Source of the DNA: Diphasiastrum complanatum
Lineage: Eukaryota; Streptophyta; Lycopodiopsida; Lycopodiales; Lycopodiaceae
Direction: 5' to 3'
DNA: 64,000 nt
Assembly (NCBI GenBank): GCA_029204225.1
Contig: CM055108.1
Location: 7,925,181-7,989,180 of the forward strand
The notes below the pieces were generated by a model that searched no databases, had not been told where the DNA came from, and worked only from the letters and a program-made list of their open reading frames with translations. The first letter of the stretch is position 1. Every line of letters begins with the position of its first letter. The position numbers and the translations under genes are program-made. Positions 45,091 to 56,570 of this stretch are shown here, one piece after another.

Positions 45091-45269
45091 TCAGAGGAAT
45101 GAAAGCCATCAACGAGCGATGATCAAACAAGAATGGAACCCTATGAAAGACAACTAAGTGCAGCAGAGACAAGCAGATTAAGTACAGTAGAAGTGTTAAA
45201 ATAGAAAAATAATTCATCTTGACTTTAGGCTTGCTACAAATATTGTACCATGCAAGTATGTTGTTCATA

Positions 45270-45530
45270 AATGCAAAATGCCAAGTTTGGCCTAGATAGA
45301 ACTCGAGCTACATGAATATGTCATATCTAGAATAATGAGTACAGCTTGCATATAGTTTGTAGACATAGAATTAGCAAAATTATGGCATTAATTGTAAGTG
45401 ATCCATAGTGACATGCAAGGCATGCACAAAGTGTAATGGACACATGCATGATGATTTGTACATTTCTAGTTAGAACTAGGACACTTGGAAAAAGTTGGTA
45501 GAGTTTCATGCATGAGAAGTAACAAATGTC
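45270..45530. other. Stretch without recognisable gene
   Basis: Only short frames; nothing supported. Confidence 0.5.
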
Positions 45531-45958
45531 ACATAGACTCTAGATGTCACTTTAGATGTCATTTAATGATGGATGGATGTGGTTCTACCTCGAGCTACCT
45601 CAAACTCCATAAATATGTGTAGCTCTCCTCAAAATTTAAGATGAAGAACCAAAGCTTTGTAGCTATCTCATGCCATTTTGGATCCAAACAATTTTTGCAT
45701 GTTATCTCTCTATCTTTCTCTCTCTAACTCGTGTTGAAGCTAATGCTAATACACTGATATCTTGTACTCTTTCTCATTATTGATTCATTGCTATCATATT
45801 CTGATGCTTAGCATGCTAGATTGTGGTTAAGCCATAACTTTTGTACTAGATCTTGCTAATCAATCTAGAATTAGGTTACTGTGCTAATCATAAAGCTTAA
45901 TTAGATCCATCATACTTGTGGACATTCCCCACACGTGTGAATTTTGGAAATTTTGTCA
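45531..45958 (+). mobile_element. Copia E 5' LTR (left end not defined)
   Basis: It ends CACACGTGTGAATTTTGGAAATTTTGTCA directly before the primer site; a TATA-like CCATAAATATG lies near 45,608. Start uncertain. Confidence 0.6.
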
Positions 45959-45971
45959 TGGTATCAGAGCC
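45959..45971 (+). promoter_or_regulatory. Copia E primer-binding site (initiator Met tRNA)
   Basis: TGGTATCAGAGCC at the LTR end. Confidence 0.92.
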
Positions 45972-46519
45972 AAATTAAGCTTTGCATACTAACATTTCTG
46001 ATTGTACAAGAAATTGAGAGCTAAATCAAGTAAAAAAATAGTTTTGCACTTTTTCTCACCTGTCTTTGAAGTGTATTTGGATCAAATCATATTGGAACTG
46101 AATTTTCAGACCTGAAAAGTGGTAGTACAAAATTCTGGAATTATGCACGTGTGAAAATCAAAGATTTTTAGTCCTTTTTATCTTCTTGCTTGTAGATCCA
46201 AAGATAGAGCTTGATGGAAATTTATGATTTGTACTTTCCATAGAAACTGAAACCAAATCAATATGATGCGTCTATCAAGAGTTATAGGCTCTCAAAAAGG
46301 ATAGGGATAGGTCCAAAGTCCGAGTGACAGCATTTTAATTTGATTCAACCTTGCTTTGTTCTGAATCCATTGTTTTGAGCATCCTACACAAGAAACTGAA
46401 GATCAAGACTAAGTTTGAAGCAATTGAACACCCTTTGAGCCTTCTGAGTGTCAATAGTGTTTTCTTTTGAAGCATTTTACACGTGCCAAAAGTAGGATTC
46501 AAACTGGCCAAAGTGTCTC

Positions 46520-49232
46520 AATCCTTCAAAAGTTCTTGCACTTTCTAATGTTCTTTTCATTCCAAAGCTTACAAAGAACTTGATTAGTGTGGGAAAGTTG
46601 CTTGATAATGGTTGTGATGTAAAGTTCAACTCCAATACTTGCTTTATTAAGAAAAATGATGAGATCCTAGCTGATGGATATTGATGTGGTGGAATTTTTA
46701 AGTTGAATTCTTGTGAGAATGCAAACCTTTGTGAAATTGCTTTGTTATCTAAGGAGGAGTTGTGGCATAGAAGGTTGGGACATCCTAACTTTAAATCTAT
46801 GTCTTCTATGGTCAAGAAAGTGAAGGCTACTGGTCTTCCAAAATCTCTTTCCAAAGATTTCAAGCTTTGTGAGGCTTGTGCTATTGCAAAATCACACAGA
46901 AAGCCATATCAGAAGTCTTTTATCAAGACTACTCATCCTTTGGGACTTATACACTCGGATGCACATTTTTTCTCTTCTTAAAGTATTTGTGGTGCAATAT
47001 GTTTTGTCACCTTTATTGATGACTTTACTAGATATACTTGGTTGTATCTACTTTCTTCAAAAGCTATGGTATTTGATCACTTCCTAATCTTCAAAGCTTA
47101 TGTTGAGAAACAATTTTCTTTCAAAGTTAAAGCTTTAAGATGTGATGGAGGAGGTGAATACATCTCCAACAAGTTTCATGAATACTGTGAAGGTGAAAGA
47201 ATAAAGAGAGAGTTTTCTCTCAAAATGGAGCTGTTGAGAGGAAAAACAGATCTTTATGTGAATGCGCTAAAGCAATTTGAGTTAAAGCTTCTTTGCCTAT
47301 TGAATATTGGGGTGAAGCTATAAATTGTGCAAACTATTTGTGCAATAGATTACCTCACAATGCACTTGCTGGAAAATCACCTTTTGAAGTCTTGTTTAAG
47401 AAGAAACCTAAGGTAGATCACCTTAAAGTTTTTTGTTGTGCTTGCTTTATTCATGTGCCCTTGGAAACAAGGAAAAGAGATGATCCTAATTCTATTAAAG
47501 GGATCATGGTTGGATATGCATCCAACAAGAAAGCTTACAGAATCTATGTTCCCTCTACCTCAACTACAATTCAGAGTAGGGATGTTATATCCATGAGGAT
47601 CAAAAATACATTCTTGAAGAGGCCGAGTTCAAAGATTTTCACAAAGATACTCCAATCATCATCCTTGAAGACTATCATGGAGAGATGGGACCGAGAATTG
47701 AGGAAGAGTCACCTCGAATCTTTTCACCAAGGAGAGATCAAAGAGAAAGATCCGAGCCTAGGAGGCTTACTGATGAAGATAGAGACAAGCAAGTGGAAAT
47801 CAACTCCACTAATTGTGCTTATTTTATTTCACATGAGGAGCCAAAGGATGTATATGATGCACTCAACTCGAAGGAATGGTAACTTGCCATGAAGGAAGAA
47901 TATGATGCTTTGATGGCCAACAAAACATGGGAGCTTGTGGATCTTCCATCCATCAAGCACACCATTGGTTGCAAGTGGGTTTTTCGATCAAGTATAATCA
48001 AGATGGCACAATCAACAAGTACAAGGCTAGGCTTTGCGCTAAAGATTTTGCTCAAGTTTATGGAATTGATTATGAGGAGACTTTTGCTCCAGTTGCAAAG
48101 ATGGTATCAATTAGAATCATAATTTATGTTGCTTGTTTTTTCAATTGGCAAGTTATTCAACTAGATGTCTCTAATGCATTTCTAAATGGATATCTAGAAG
48201 AAGAGATTTATATGGATCAGCCTATTGGGTTCATCCATGACAAAGACAAAGTTTGCTTGCTCTTCAAACGTTTATATGGACTCAAGCAAGCTCCAAGGTC
48301 ATGGTATTCTCGACTTAACACCTTTCTTGAGTCACTAGGATTTAATCTTAGTAACTATGATCCTTCCTTATATGTTAATTTTTTTGATAAAGATATTGTC
48401 ATCCTTCTTATTTATGTTGATGATATCATTCTGACAGGAAGTTGTATCAAGTTAGTTGAGGAAACCAAGATTGCACTTGGAAAAGAGTTCAAGATACAAG
48501 ATCTTGGCAAAATTCACTACATACTAGGATTATAGATTGACTTTCTTAAAGATAAACCTTTTGTATGTCAATCCAAGTATGCTCTTTGAATGTTAAAAAA
48601 GTTCAAAATGTTAGATTGTAAGAGTATAGAAACTCCTATGGAGCAAAATGTAGAAGACCCTAACAAAGGTGATGAAAGATCCTTCATGGACATCACACTT
48701 TTTAGGAGTCTTATAGGCTCGTTAATTTGGCTCACAATAACTAGACTTGACATAAGCTTTAGTGTTCATAAGTTGAGCCAGGCTATGCAAAAACCTACAA
48801 TTTGTCATTGGAAAATGGCCAAGAGAGTGCTTAGAGATATATCTTCAACTTTTGATTTTGGTTTATTGTATAAAAGTGAAGACCTTTCTATTGTTGGTTA
48901 TTCTAACTCGGATTTTCCAAGTGATAGAGCAGATCGAAAATCTACAAGTGCTTATGTCATATATCTTGGAGGAAACTTGATATCTTGTCTTTCCAAAAAG
49001 CAAGATACTGTATCACTCTCATCATGTGAAGCTGAGTATAAGGCGCTCACTACAACAACAAAGGAAGTGCTTTGGATCAAGAGGTTACTAATGGAGCTAA
49101 AGATAATTATAGAAGAGGATCTACCTATGATCATGCGTGACAACATTTCAGCCCAAGCCCTTGCCAACAACCCGATATTCCATGCAAGGAGCAAGCATAT
49201 CGAAGCTGCACATCACTTCGTGAGAGAGAAGC
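46520..49232 (+). pseudogene. Copia E pol remnant (integrase, RT, RNase H)
   Basis: Gag and protease are deleted; the reading starts at LALSNVLFIPKLTKNLISVG. Then come pre-integrase LWHRRLGHPNFKSM, integrase HSDA, LRCDGGGEYISN and a short gap removing most of the third catalytic block. Next are YWGEAINCANYLCNRLPH, linker, RT (GTINKYKARLCAKDFAQ; LDVSNAFLNGYLEEEIYMDQ; LLIYVDDIILTG) at 47,890-48,535, a stop at 48,533, and RNase H (SNSDFPSDRADRKSTSAY, SLSSCEAEYKALTTTTKE, HARSKHIEAAHHFVREKL) to about 49,230. There it is cut off before the usual LTKPL tail. Several frameshifts and stops are present. It is the closest relative of copia B, with a better preserved RNase H. Confidence 0.92.
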
Positions 49233-49486
49233 TCATTGAGGACTTCTGTCTGAAAACGAATAGTTTGCGAACACGATTAATTAATTGTCTGCACAGTCAC
49301 AAATACATCGAACATTTCTTGACTCTTTGTTGACACCTTAATCAGCCAGAGTGTAGTACTGTTGTACTACTCTGATAACATCTCATTTGTATAACGTGTT
49401 TCGTTCGATTTGATCGAGGCCAGATTGTTGTTCTGAAAATTATCAACACCACACACCCGAATATAAGTAATACTGGGTATTTTTTA
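49233..49486. other. Junction segment with small hairpin
   Basis: Unclassified DNA between copia E and F. GTAGTACTGTTGTACTAC near 49,352-49,369 is a perfect 7-bp stem with a 4-base loop. Confidence 0.4.
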
Positions 49487-51460
49487 ATGTTGAGCTTGTT
49501 CAAGTTATTCTTAATGGTTTGTTGGATGCTCATTCTAACATTGTACAAAGTCTTGCCATTCAAAGAACTTTGCCAAGGTTGATTGATCTTCAAGAGATCT
49601 TGATCAATGAAGAATACAAGCTTCAAGCAAGAGGTGGATCTTCATCAACGTCTCAAGTTCGAGAGGAGGCTATGTTCATCAAGGCAAATTCAAGGGAAAA
49701 AGCAAAAGTAACTGGTATAAAGGGCAAGATGAAGGGGAGGCTTCTTCAAATGGCAAAAATAAATATAGGTCAAAGCTCAAGTGCTTCTATTGTGGCATCA
49801 GAGGACACTTTGCAAGTGAGTGCTACAAGAAGAAGAGAGATCAAGGAGACAAGCAAGGTAATTTTACTCATGATGAAGACGGTTTGGATGTTCAAAACTC
49901 AAATGATGATGCTTTTGTGATGTCTTCATGCATGCTTGCTAATGATGGAGATCTAGATCCATGGTGAATTGATATTGGTGCAAGCTCACACATGACTTTT
50001 CACAAAGAGTACTTCACTTTTTTGTTGGCATATGGAGATGACAAGAAGGTAATCTACACGGCCAATGATGGTGAGTGTGCCATCAAAGGGATTGGCACAA
50101 TTCCTATTTATCTCTATACAAATAGGAATATTCATTTCAAGGATGTTTTGTTCATACCTTCCATTACCAAGAATTTACTTAGTGTGAGTCAATTGCTAAG
50201 TAATGGTTTCAAAGTTGAGTTTGATAGAGATGCTTGTATGATCAAAATGAAGGATATCTTGATTGAAAAAGGTAAAAGACAAGGGAAGTTGTTCAAACTA
50301 GATGCTTGTGTTATTGCTAACCATGTATGGCAAGTGATCAAATACCTATTCAAGAGGTTTGGGATGAAAGGATGGGGCAACTCAACTTCAAGTCATTGGA
50401 GGTAATGGCTAAGAAGCAATAATTGGTCTTCCAAAATGCTTAAGTATCATCAATCTTGTTTGTGAATCTTGTGCTTTGTTAAAGTCACATAGACTACCTT
50501 ATTCTAGATCTACATCTAGATCTACAAAAGCTTTTCAAATTGTACATTCAGATATTCATGAAATTACTACAATTAGCAATAGTAGAGTATGTAACTTTCA
50601 TTGACGATTTTAGTAGATTTTGTTGGATCTATCTACTAAAGACAAAGATGAAGTGTATGAGTCTTTGTTAAGTTCAAGAATGCAAGGGAGAACCAATTTT
50701 GCACAAAGATCAAGTGCTTAAGGAGTGACAATGGTGGAGAGTACATATCTACCAAGTTTTAAGGCTTTTTGTGAGGATCATGGGATCAAGAGGGTGTATA
50801 CAACACCAAGGACCACACAACAAAATGGAGTGACCGAGAGAAAAAATAGGACTTTATGTGAAAGTGCCAAAGCCATGAGGTTAAGTGCTAACCTTGATAA
50901 GCCATTTTGGGATCAAGCTTTGTTGTGTGCTAATTTCTTGTGAAATAGGTGGCCGAGTGCTATTTTGGATGGAAGGACACCTTTTGAGATGCTATTCAAG
51001 AGGAGGCCGAGTGTCAACTTTTTAGAACTTTTGGATGCACATGCTATGTCATCATAGCTCTTGATGATTGGAGCAAGGAGGATCCATCTTCAAGGAAATG
51101 TATATTTGTTGGATATAGTGAGGTGAGTAAAGCCTACAAGGTTTACATTCTTACTACTAAGTAAGTGATTGCTGGTAGAGATGTCATTTTTTATGAGGGG
51201 AGCATTCCAAAAGTATCTTCAAGTATTATTGATGGTGATGTGGATGGATCTAACATTCTTGATGTTGATGTAAAGGATCCTACTTTAGATCGTGATGATG
51301 ATGGACCTTCATCAAGTCAAAAGCCAAGGAGAACATTAACAGAGAGACAAATCCTTCAAGGCTCACTTATGATGAGAAAGATAAGCAAGTGAAAGTGACT
51401 CATTTTGTTTTTCTCACATGCTTTGGTGAATATTCTTGTGTAGATGATGCTATGCAAGTG
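49487..51460 (+). pseudogene. Copia F gag-protease-integrase remnant
   Basis: It starts inside gag (VELVQVILNGLLDAHSNIV), knuckle CFYCGIRGHFASEC near 49,790, and protease IDIGASSHMTFHKEYF with S-to-I at the active site (DIG) and a preceding stop. Pre-integrase LLSVSQLLSNGFKVEF follows, then a damaged integrase core with KRVYTTPRTTQQNGVTERKNR at 50,725-50,943. The C-terminal linker has GRDVIFYEGSIPKV and a pre-RT segment (VTHFVFLTCFGEYSCVDDAM) to about 51,455. RT is missing. It is related to copia K. Confidence 0.88.
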
Positions 51461-52109
51461 GATGGATGTTTTCATGATTTTATAACAAATAATAGATCTA
51501 GTTGTTCAATGACTTTGATGATCAAGTTGATAATCAAGATGTTGATCTCAAAGGGCTTCAACAACATGAAAGGAGAGATAGCAATTTGGAGCTAATCAAG
51601 AGCATCAAAGGAGAGTCAATTGGCAAAGATGTTTTGGATCTATTTTTACAGGTTATTGAAGACTCAAGTAAGGGCAAAGGAGTAGTAAGGAAGCATTGTT
51701 CAAGTTTACTTTACTTGTTCTATCTCATGTTTGAGCAATTTCATGTGGATGTGTGCAAATTGTCAAGATATGGTAAAACTAGCTACATTGCTTTGTATCA
51801 TTTAGATGTTGGAGTTGTACTAGCATTCTTGGCTGGTTTTGATGATGGAAATGAAACTATTGGAAGTTCATTATGTCACTCATTCATGATCAAGTCATCA
51901 AGTGTAGATGGCATCTTGTGGCAAGATGGAGATGGAGGCTCATTCATGGAGTTTCATGGTGGATATATGGCAGGGAAGGACATAGATGGAGGAGACAAGC
52001 AAGCAGATCGAAAACTCACAGCTTCAATGAATGCATGCACGACTTCATAAAGACCCAACATTACGGGGATCCTTAGTTCAAATTAACTGAGAAATAAAAT
52101 TACGATATA
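51461..52109. other. Unclassified stretch with a 182-codon plus-strand frame
   Basis: A frame at 51,502-52,050 is open (LELIKSIKGESIGKDVLDLF ... DGGSFMEFHGGYMAGKDIDG) but resembles no family I know. It directly follows truncated copia and may be its displaced 3' region. Coding status is doubtful. Confidence 0.3.
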
Positions 52110-52471
52110 GAAAACTTTGAAATTTGTGTCCAGACAGCATGGACGTATCCCGTTGGTTTCTTCTTCCTGCTTGACACGTGCTAATGTGTCCGACGTCAAT
52201 ACCTCAAGTTAAATTTACTTGACTATGCTGGTTAGTATAATGGAATTTTCTAACTATACCAGTTACAGTTATAGAAATATAGTATGTACAGTTACATAAA
52301 ATATGGTATATGCAGTAATTGTGACTATGTTGGCATTCACATTAGATTAAATGTGATACAAAAAATTGAAATTAAGTATCATATCAGAGAGATTTTTGGT
52401 GCCCAAGCTTTGAAAATAGCAATGGCAAGGAGACCCAGATCTACAATCGAGTCTGTGATTCTTTACAATGA
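52110..52471. repeat. Module end repeat, copy 2
   Basis: It aligns with 35,530-35,885 and lies at the left side of the four-gene module. On minus it retains the terminal peptide DLGLLAIAIFKAWAPKISLI, so this copy probably once carried gene Z, lost by deletion. Confidence 0.75.
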
Positions 52472-52519
52472 GAAAGATAAAGCTGATAACTGGAAGCCAA
52501 CAAAATATACGAAGAATTC

Positions 52520-53778
52520 ATGAGTATTGGTGCATCCATCATCAAAGGGCAATTTTCGACAAAAGAAAAGAGCAAAAATGACTTACAAATCTTATTGGAA
52601 AGAAAAAAAATTGGAGTTGAAGACTACCTCGGAGGTCAATCGATATCAGAAGTTTTAATACAACATGTATATATGCATTTAGAAATCAAAGTACATGATA
52701 TCAATCCTCATGATAATCAAAAATGTAATTGTAAATATATCAAAACATATGCACTCTACAACAATCATAGGTGATTTTCTTTATTGATGCTCTTCAGATT
52801 ATTATTTAAATGTCTCAACATTGTTTTTTTCTTTCAGATATATATCCATCATGCATAAGTGAATGGGAGCCCGCACAATCACTTGCAGGAATATTAGACG
52901 TGATTCACTCTGATGTTGGAAAGCTGCAATACAGAGGAAGAAGTCCAAAGGAACTTGCAGATTGTGGTATCTACTTTTATGAATCTTTATATACACCACA
53001 AACAGATGGAGGTTTTGGCAAGCTCGAAGCAATTTCATTGCCTAGTTTTCAAAGTGATGAGTGGCCTACTCCTGACAGTATTGTTTCTAAATCTTTGAGA
53101 TGCAAGCTACTCATTGATATTAGAAATGTTATGAAGTTAAGCACAAGCTCGAAAATTGTTCACCTAAGTTGGTTTATCTCATTACATATATTTGTTGATT
53201 TTTTCTCAAGTGCTAGTGTTCGTAGGATACCACCTTTATTTGTTTGCAAGGATTTATCAGATGAGACTTTGTCAGATCTCATGGATCAAGGCTGGGATAG
53301 TAAAACAAATAATGACATAGAATGAGGGATCAAAAAGTTCTCAATGATCTTTCGTTATCATATTGAAAAGCAAATGCTCAGTCTCACATTTAGCTACCAG
53401 AGATACAAGAAAATTGAAGGTACATGGCTACCACTGGATCAAGATTTTGAACTAAATGGTCACACAAACCGAATGGAGATAAGCATTATCTACAATGAGA
53501 CTATGGTTGAGGTGGAAGAGCATTGGAAACTTGATTTTATCAGAACAGAGCTCATGCTATTACAAACCAATCTACCAACATATTTTAGATTTATCATCAA
53601 CGGAAGACTCGTAAGTAGTTTATGTCTATTGCCATTTCAAAATAAAACAAAATAATTGAAAATGTCATCATTTACAATTGCACGTTCACTAATATTTGTC
53701 ATGTCATAGATGCAAAAAAGACGGGAGCTGATAACATGCTGCAAAGATCTACCTACAACAATCACCATTGTGGGATAA
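52520..53778 (+). pseudogene. Unidentified three-exon gene W
   Basis: Exon 1 (ATG 52,520 to about 52,770) reads GASIIKGQFSTKEKSKNDL and ends NCKYIKTYALYNNH. Exon 2 (52,838-53,610) follows a TTTCTTTCAG acceptor: SCISEWEPAQSLAGILDVI, YRGRSPKELADCGIYFYESL, LVCKDLSDETL-like segments, an in-frame TGA near 53,323, then GTWLPLDQDFELNGH. It ends at a perfect donor CTC|GTAAGT. Exon 3 (53,710-53,778) gives MQKRRELITCCKDLP and a TAA, in phase. The exon 1/2 junction is off by one base, so the gene is damaged. No family recognised. It converges on the histone/protease gene, with ~200 bp between their ends. Confidence 0.6.
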
Positions 53779-53986
53779 CAATAGCTTCAAATAAATTTTA
53801 GTAAAAATCTATGTATATACTCTTTCATTCAATAAATGAAAGCCCAATTTGGGCATCAGTACATGTATTTTGTGCTCCCAAATTCATAAAATGGAACAGC
53901 ATTTGATATATCAATGTATATTTATCTATGAATTCTATACATGTGCAATCTATTTCTATTTTATGCTATTTGTATTTGTTCTAATC

Positions 53987-55777
53987 TTAATCTAGTGTAA
54001 CTACATCATCCTTTGCACCATCATCAACAACGGGAGGCTGAAGCCTTGCCCTAGCCAGTATGGTCAGGATAATTTCTTGTCTAAATCTGTACACTTGACT
54101 TGATGTGTACTCAGAAAGTGTAAACTGCAAGATAGAACATTCATGTATTAGTAATGGCTAAAAACATCAACAAAATAGAAAACTAATCATGATTCTAAAA
54201 ATAAGAATCAACAGAATTTATTACCTTAGAAATATCAACATCTTTTTGAAGGTTGAACCACTCAAAAAATAACTTTGCATTATATAATGTGTATTTGTCA
54301 TGTCATAGATGCGAAAAAGATGGGAGCTGATAACAGCTGAATGAATTATTTTGCTGGGGTGACTGTAGAAAAATTCAGCACACAAGAAATCAATTATGAA
54401 ACAGAATGAATTAGAATGAAACAAATACATTAGAATACTAATTTCAAAATGTTGTTAAGAAAGACAGAATTTACCTCCAAACTAACGATCTGCCAATTTA
54501 CGAAATGGGGAACAACTATAGAAATAAATTTACTTAAATATGGAAGGTATATATCTACATCCTTATGCGTATTGCTCGTCGAATTCATCTTGACACAAAA
54601 AACTTTAATAATATTATCTACAGATCTCTTAATAGAGATCAGGTTTAAACTCCAGTGGTCACTGCAAAATAAGATTGAAATTTCTTTAGCTAGAATTCTG
54701 AGAACTATTTCCATTGACAATGCCAATGATAGAGCATTAAACAGTAAGAAGCATTTAATATATCTTACTTGGTATGATAAGGGATGAGCAGGTATTTTGC
54801 TGCTAGTGTGAATCCACTAGTCAAACACTATGACAATGTGTCATTATTCTCCTTGAAGGCCTGAAGCAAAACGTTACTCAACACCAACAACTCATTGGAT
54901 GAATCTCTTGAAATGTCATATTGCAAGAGTGTAAGCCTGGACTCTATCACAGGATCACTGATAGAAGTCTAGCTGTCTTTGAGATCCAAACAATCAAGAA
55001 CTCTATAATTTATACTAAAGTCAAGTTCATCTAGTCTAAAACAAAAAGGAGTACCAATTGTATCTATAGAATCGGATATGTCCTTCTCAAATTTAAGATA
55101 ATCATCGAAATTTATAGATGTATAAATATTTGAAGGAGGAGGAGGAGGTAGATGTGTAGTAACTAAAGGAATTACAAGGGTATCCAAAACAGATGTAGTT
55201 ATATTTACAACATTACCAAGAGCAGCGTTATCTACAATTGGTTCCAGGTTATGCTTCACAGATTCTGTGGTGTCTACCCTCCTTACTTTCTTCGGAGCTC
55301 TCTTGGGGGCTGCCTGTTTCCTAGGATGCTTGGTAGGAAGATCAGTCCTATCTAGAGGAGTTGGTCTGAGAGTAGCAGACTGAGATACATGTAACTTGCA
55401 AAACATCTCCCTCACTATCATCAGTAGTAGAAAATCCTTGAGCATTATGGTGACTTTCTTGGAATGAATTGCAAGCAAAAATGAATCTTCAAAAACAATG
55501 CTCATATAATCTTCAGCAGCTTCTTGAAGGCACTGAAGAGCACTAGGTGTGAATCTAACCAGCTGTCCGAGATCATTTCTACTTATATTTCGGACAACAC
55601 GGTAGAATGGAGCTCTGGGAATCAACCGAGCGGTTGATTTCTCACACTTATGTATTTTAGAGAGTCACCTGCTGCGGTTGTGCATTCTAGGTCTAGCGGG
55701 AGGTGTAATGGCAACCGTAGGAGCTTAGGATGAGCCAGCAGAGAAGAATTCCCTCGTTGTCTGCTTTCTCTATCCAT
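53987..55777 (-). pseudogene. CENH3-like histone fold fused to Ulp1/C48-type peptidase region, four exons
   Basis: Exons (minus): 55,777-54,769, 54,661-54,475, 54,362-54,225, 54,124-53,987; all have GT/AG borders and compatible phases. Exon 1 opens with KQTTRE (cf. the H3 tail KQTAR), then EKSTARLIPRAPFYRVVRNI, RFTPSALQCLQEAAEDYM and LAIHSKKVTIMLKDF: the complete H3 helical core. LIPxAPF, LQEAAEDY and a loop 1 one residue longer than H3 point to the centromeric variant. The same frame continues into a basic linker (KHPRKQAAPKRAPKKVRR), a Pro-rich stretch and YLLIPYHT. Exon 2 begins DHWSLNLI, the His-Trp box of Ulp1 proteases, with Asn where the catalytic Asp is expected. Exon 3 has SPQQNNS; exon 4 ends RFRQEIILTILARA and a stop. 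Five in-frame stops and one shift near the start show decay. Confidence 0.75.
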
Positions 55778-56570
55778 GGAAGTGTACTATGGGATATCGG
55801 ACTTGTGCGTGACGACTAGGATATGTACGGACAAAATGTACAGTATATCGGACCTGTGCGAGTCGAATATCAAAGAGATAGATTATTATAGAAGAGAGGC
55901 GCACAAGTGTGATATGAGAAGACACGTAGGCAGATTTTTCGAACCTGTGCGCATGGAGACGGTAGGCAGAATATCGATTGTAAAGGAGACGCACAAGTGC
56001 GATAAGCGGGACGAAAAAAAAAGTGAAAAAAATTCATTGAAGTTTGTGATTTTATATCGAGGTTCGCACGTGCGAAAGAATGTCCTGTCACACATGTGGA
56101 ACTTGTACGGTCAAATGCGAGAAAGACATGTGTCAGGCTGTCAGTTTACATGTGTGGAATTTTTGGGCAAATGCGAGAGCGACACGTATTGTCGAACAAA
56201 TGAATGAACACGAGACACGTGTACAAGGTGTCATTTGACACGTGTCCAGGTGTCACCTCACACGTGCCAGTGCCTATAGTCCAATCGAAAGTAGACACGT
56301 GTCCATTGACCGTTGATCACACATGTGAAAATTTAGTATAAATGGCATGAAACTCGATTAACTTTTTACTTTTTTGTTCTCCAAATTTACGGCATATCAC
56401 TCTTGTGTGTGCGCATTGTTGTCCATTTGTTTGCAACGATACCCACTTGCACACAAGTGCGATATTCAGTATCTATCTGCCGTACATATCCCTCTTGTGC
56501 GTGATCTTGAGAGTTAGTTTTCAGCCGATTGTTCTCTCTCGCGCACAAGTGCAATATCTACGTTATTTTC
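55778..56570. promoter_or_regulatory. Divergent intergenic region with nine CGCACAAGTGCG-type motifs, G-boxes and TATA
   Basis: Between the divergent fusion gene and gene X. Motif CGCACAAGT-GCGATA, in either orientation, lies at 55,793, 55,844, 55,900, 55,944 (partial), 55,990, 56,394, 56,449, 56,487 and 56,541. TTCGCACGTGCGAA at 56,063-56,076 is a perfect 14-bp palindrome. ACACGTGT-type G-boxes lie at 56,215, 56,237 and 56,294, and TATAAAT at 56,337, in promoter position for gene X. CACGTG is the known binding core of plant bZIP/bHLH factors. The denser motif may bind a protein encoded by the element. Confidence 0.65.

Noticed and set aside
51502-52050. 182-codon protein as a new gene
   Set aside because: No motif, no start context or splice evidence, and position directly after truncated copia; left as unclassified.
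54449-54787. 112-codon plus-strand frame
   Set aside because: Antisense shadow of the peptidase exon, whose splice sites and motifs support the minus strand.
55340-55777. Functional single-copy CENH3 gene of the host
   Set aside because: Stops and a frameshift interrupt it, and the frame continues into a long linker and peptidase exons; it sits among mobile-element genes.
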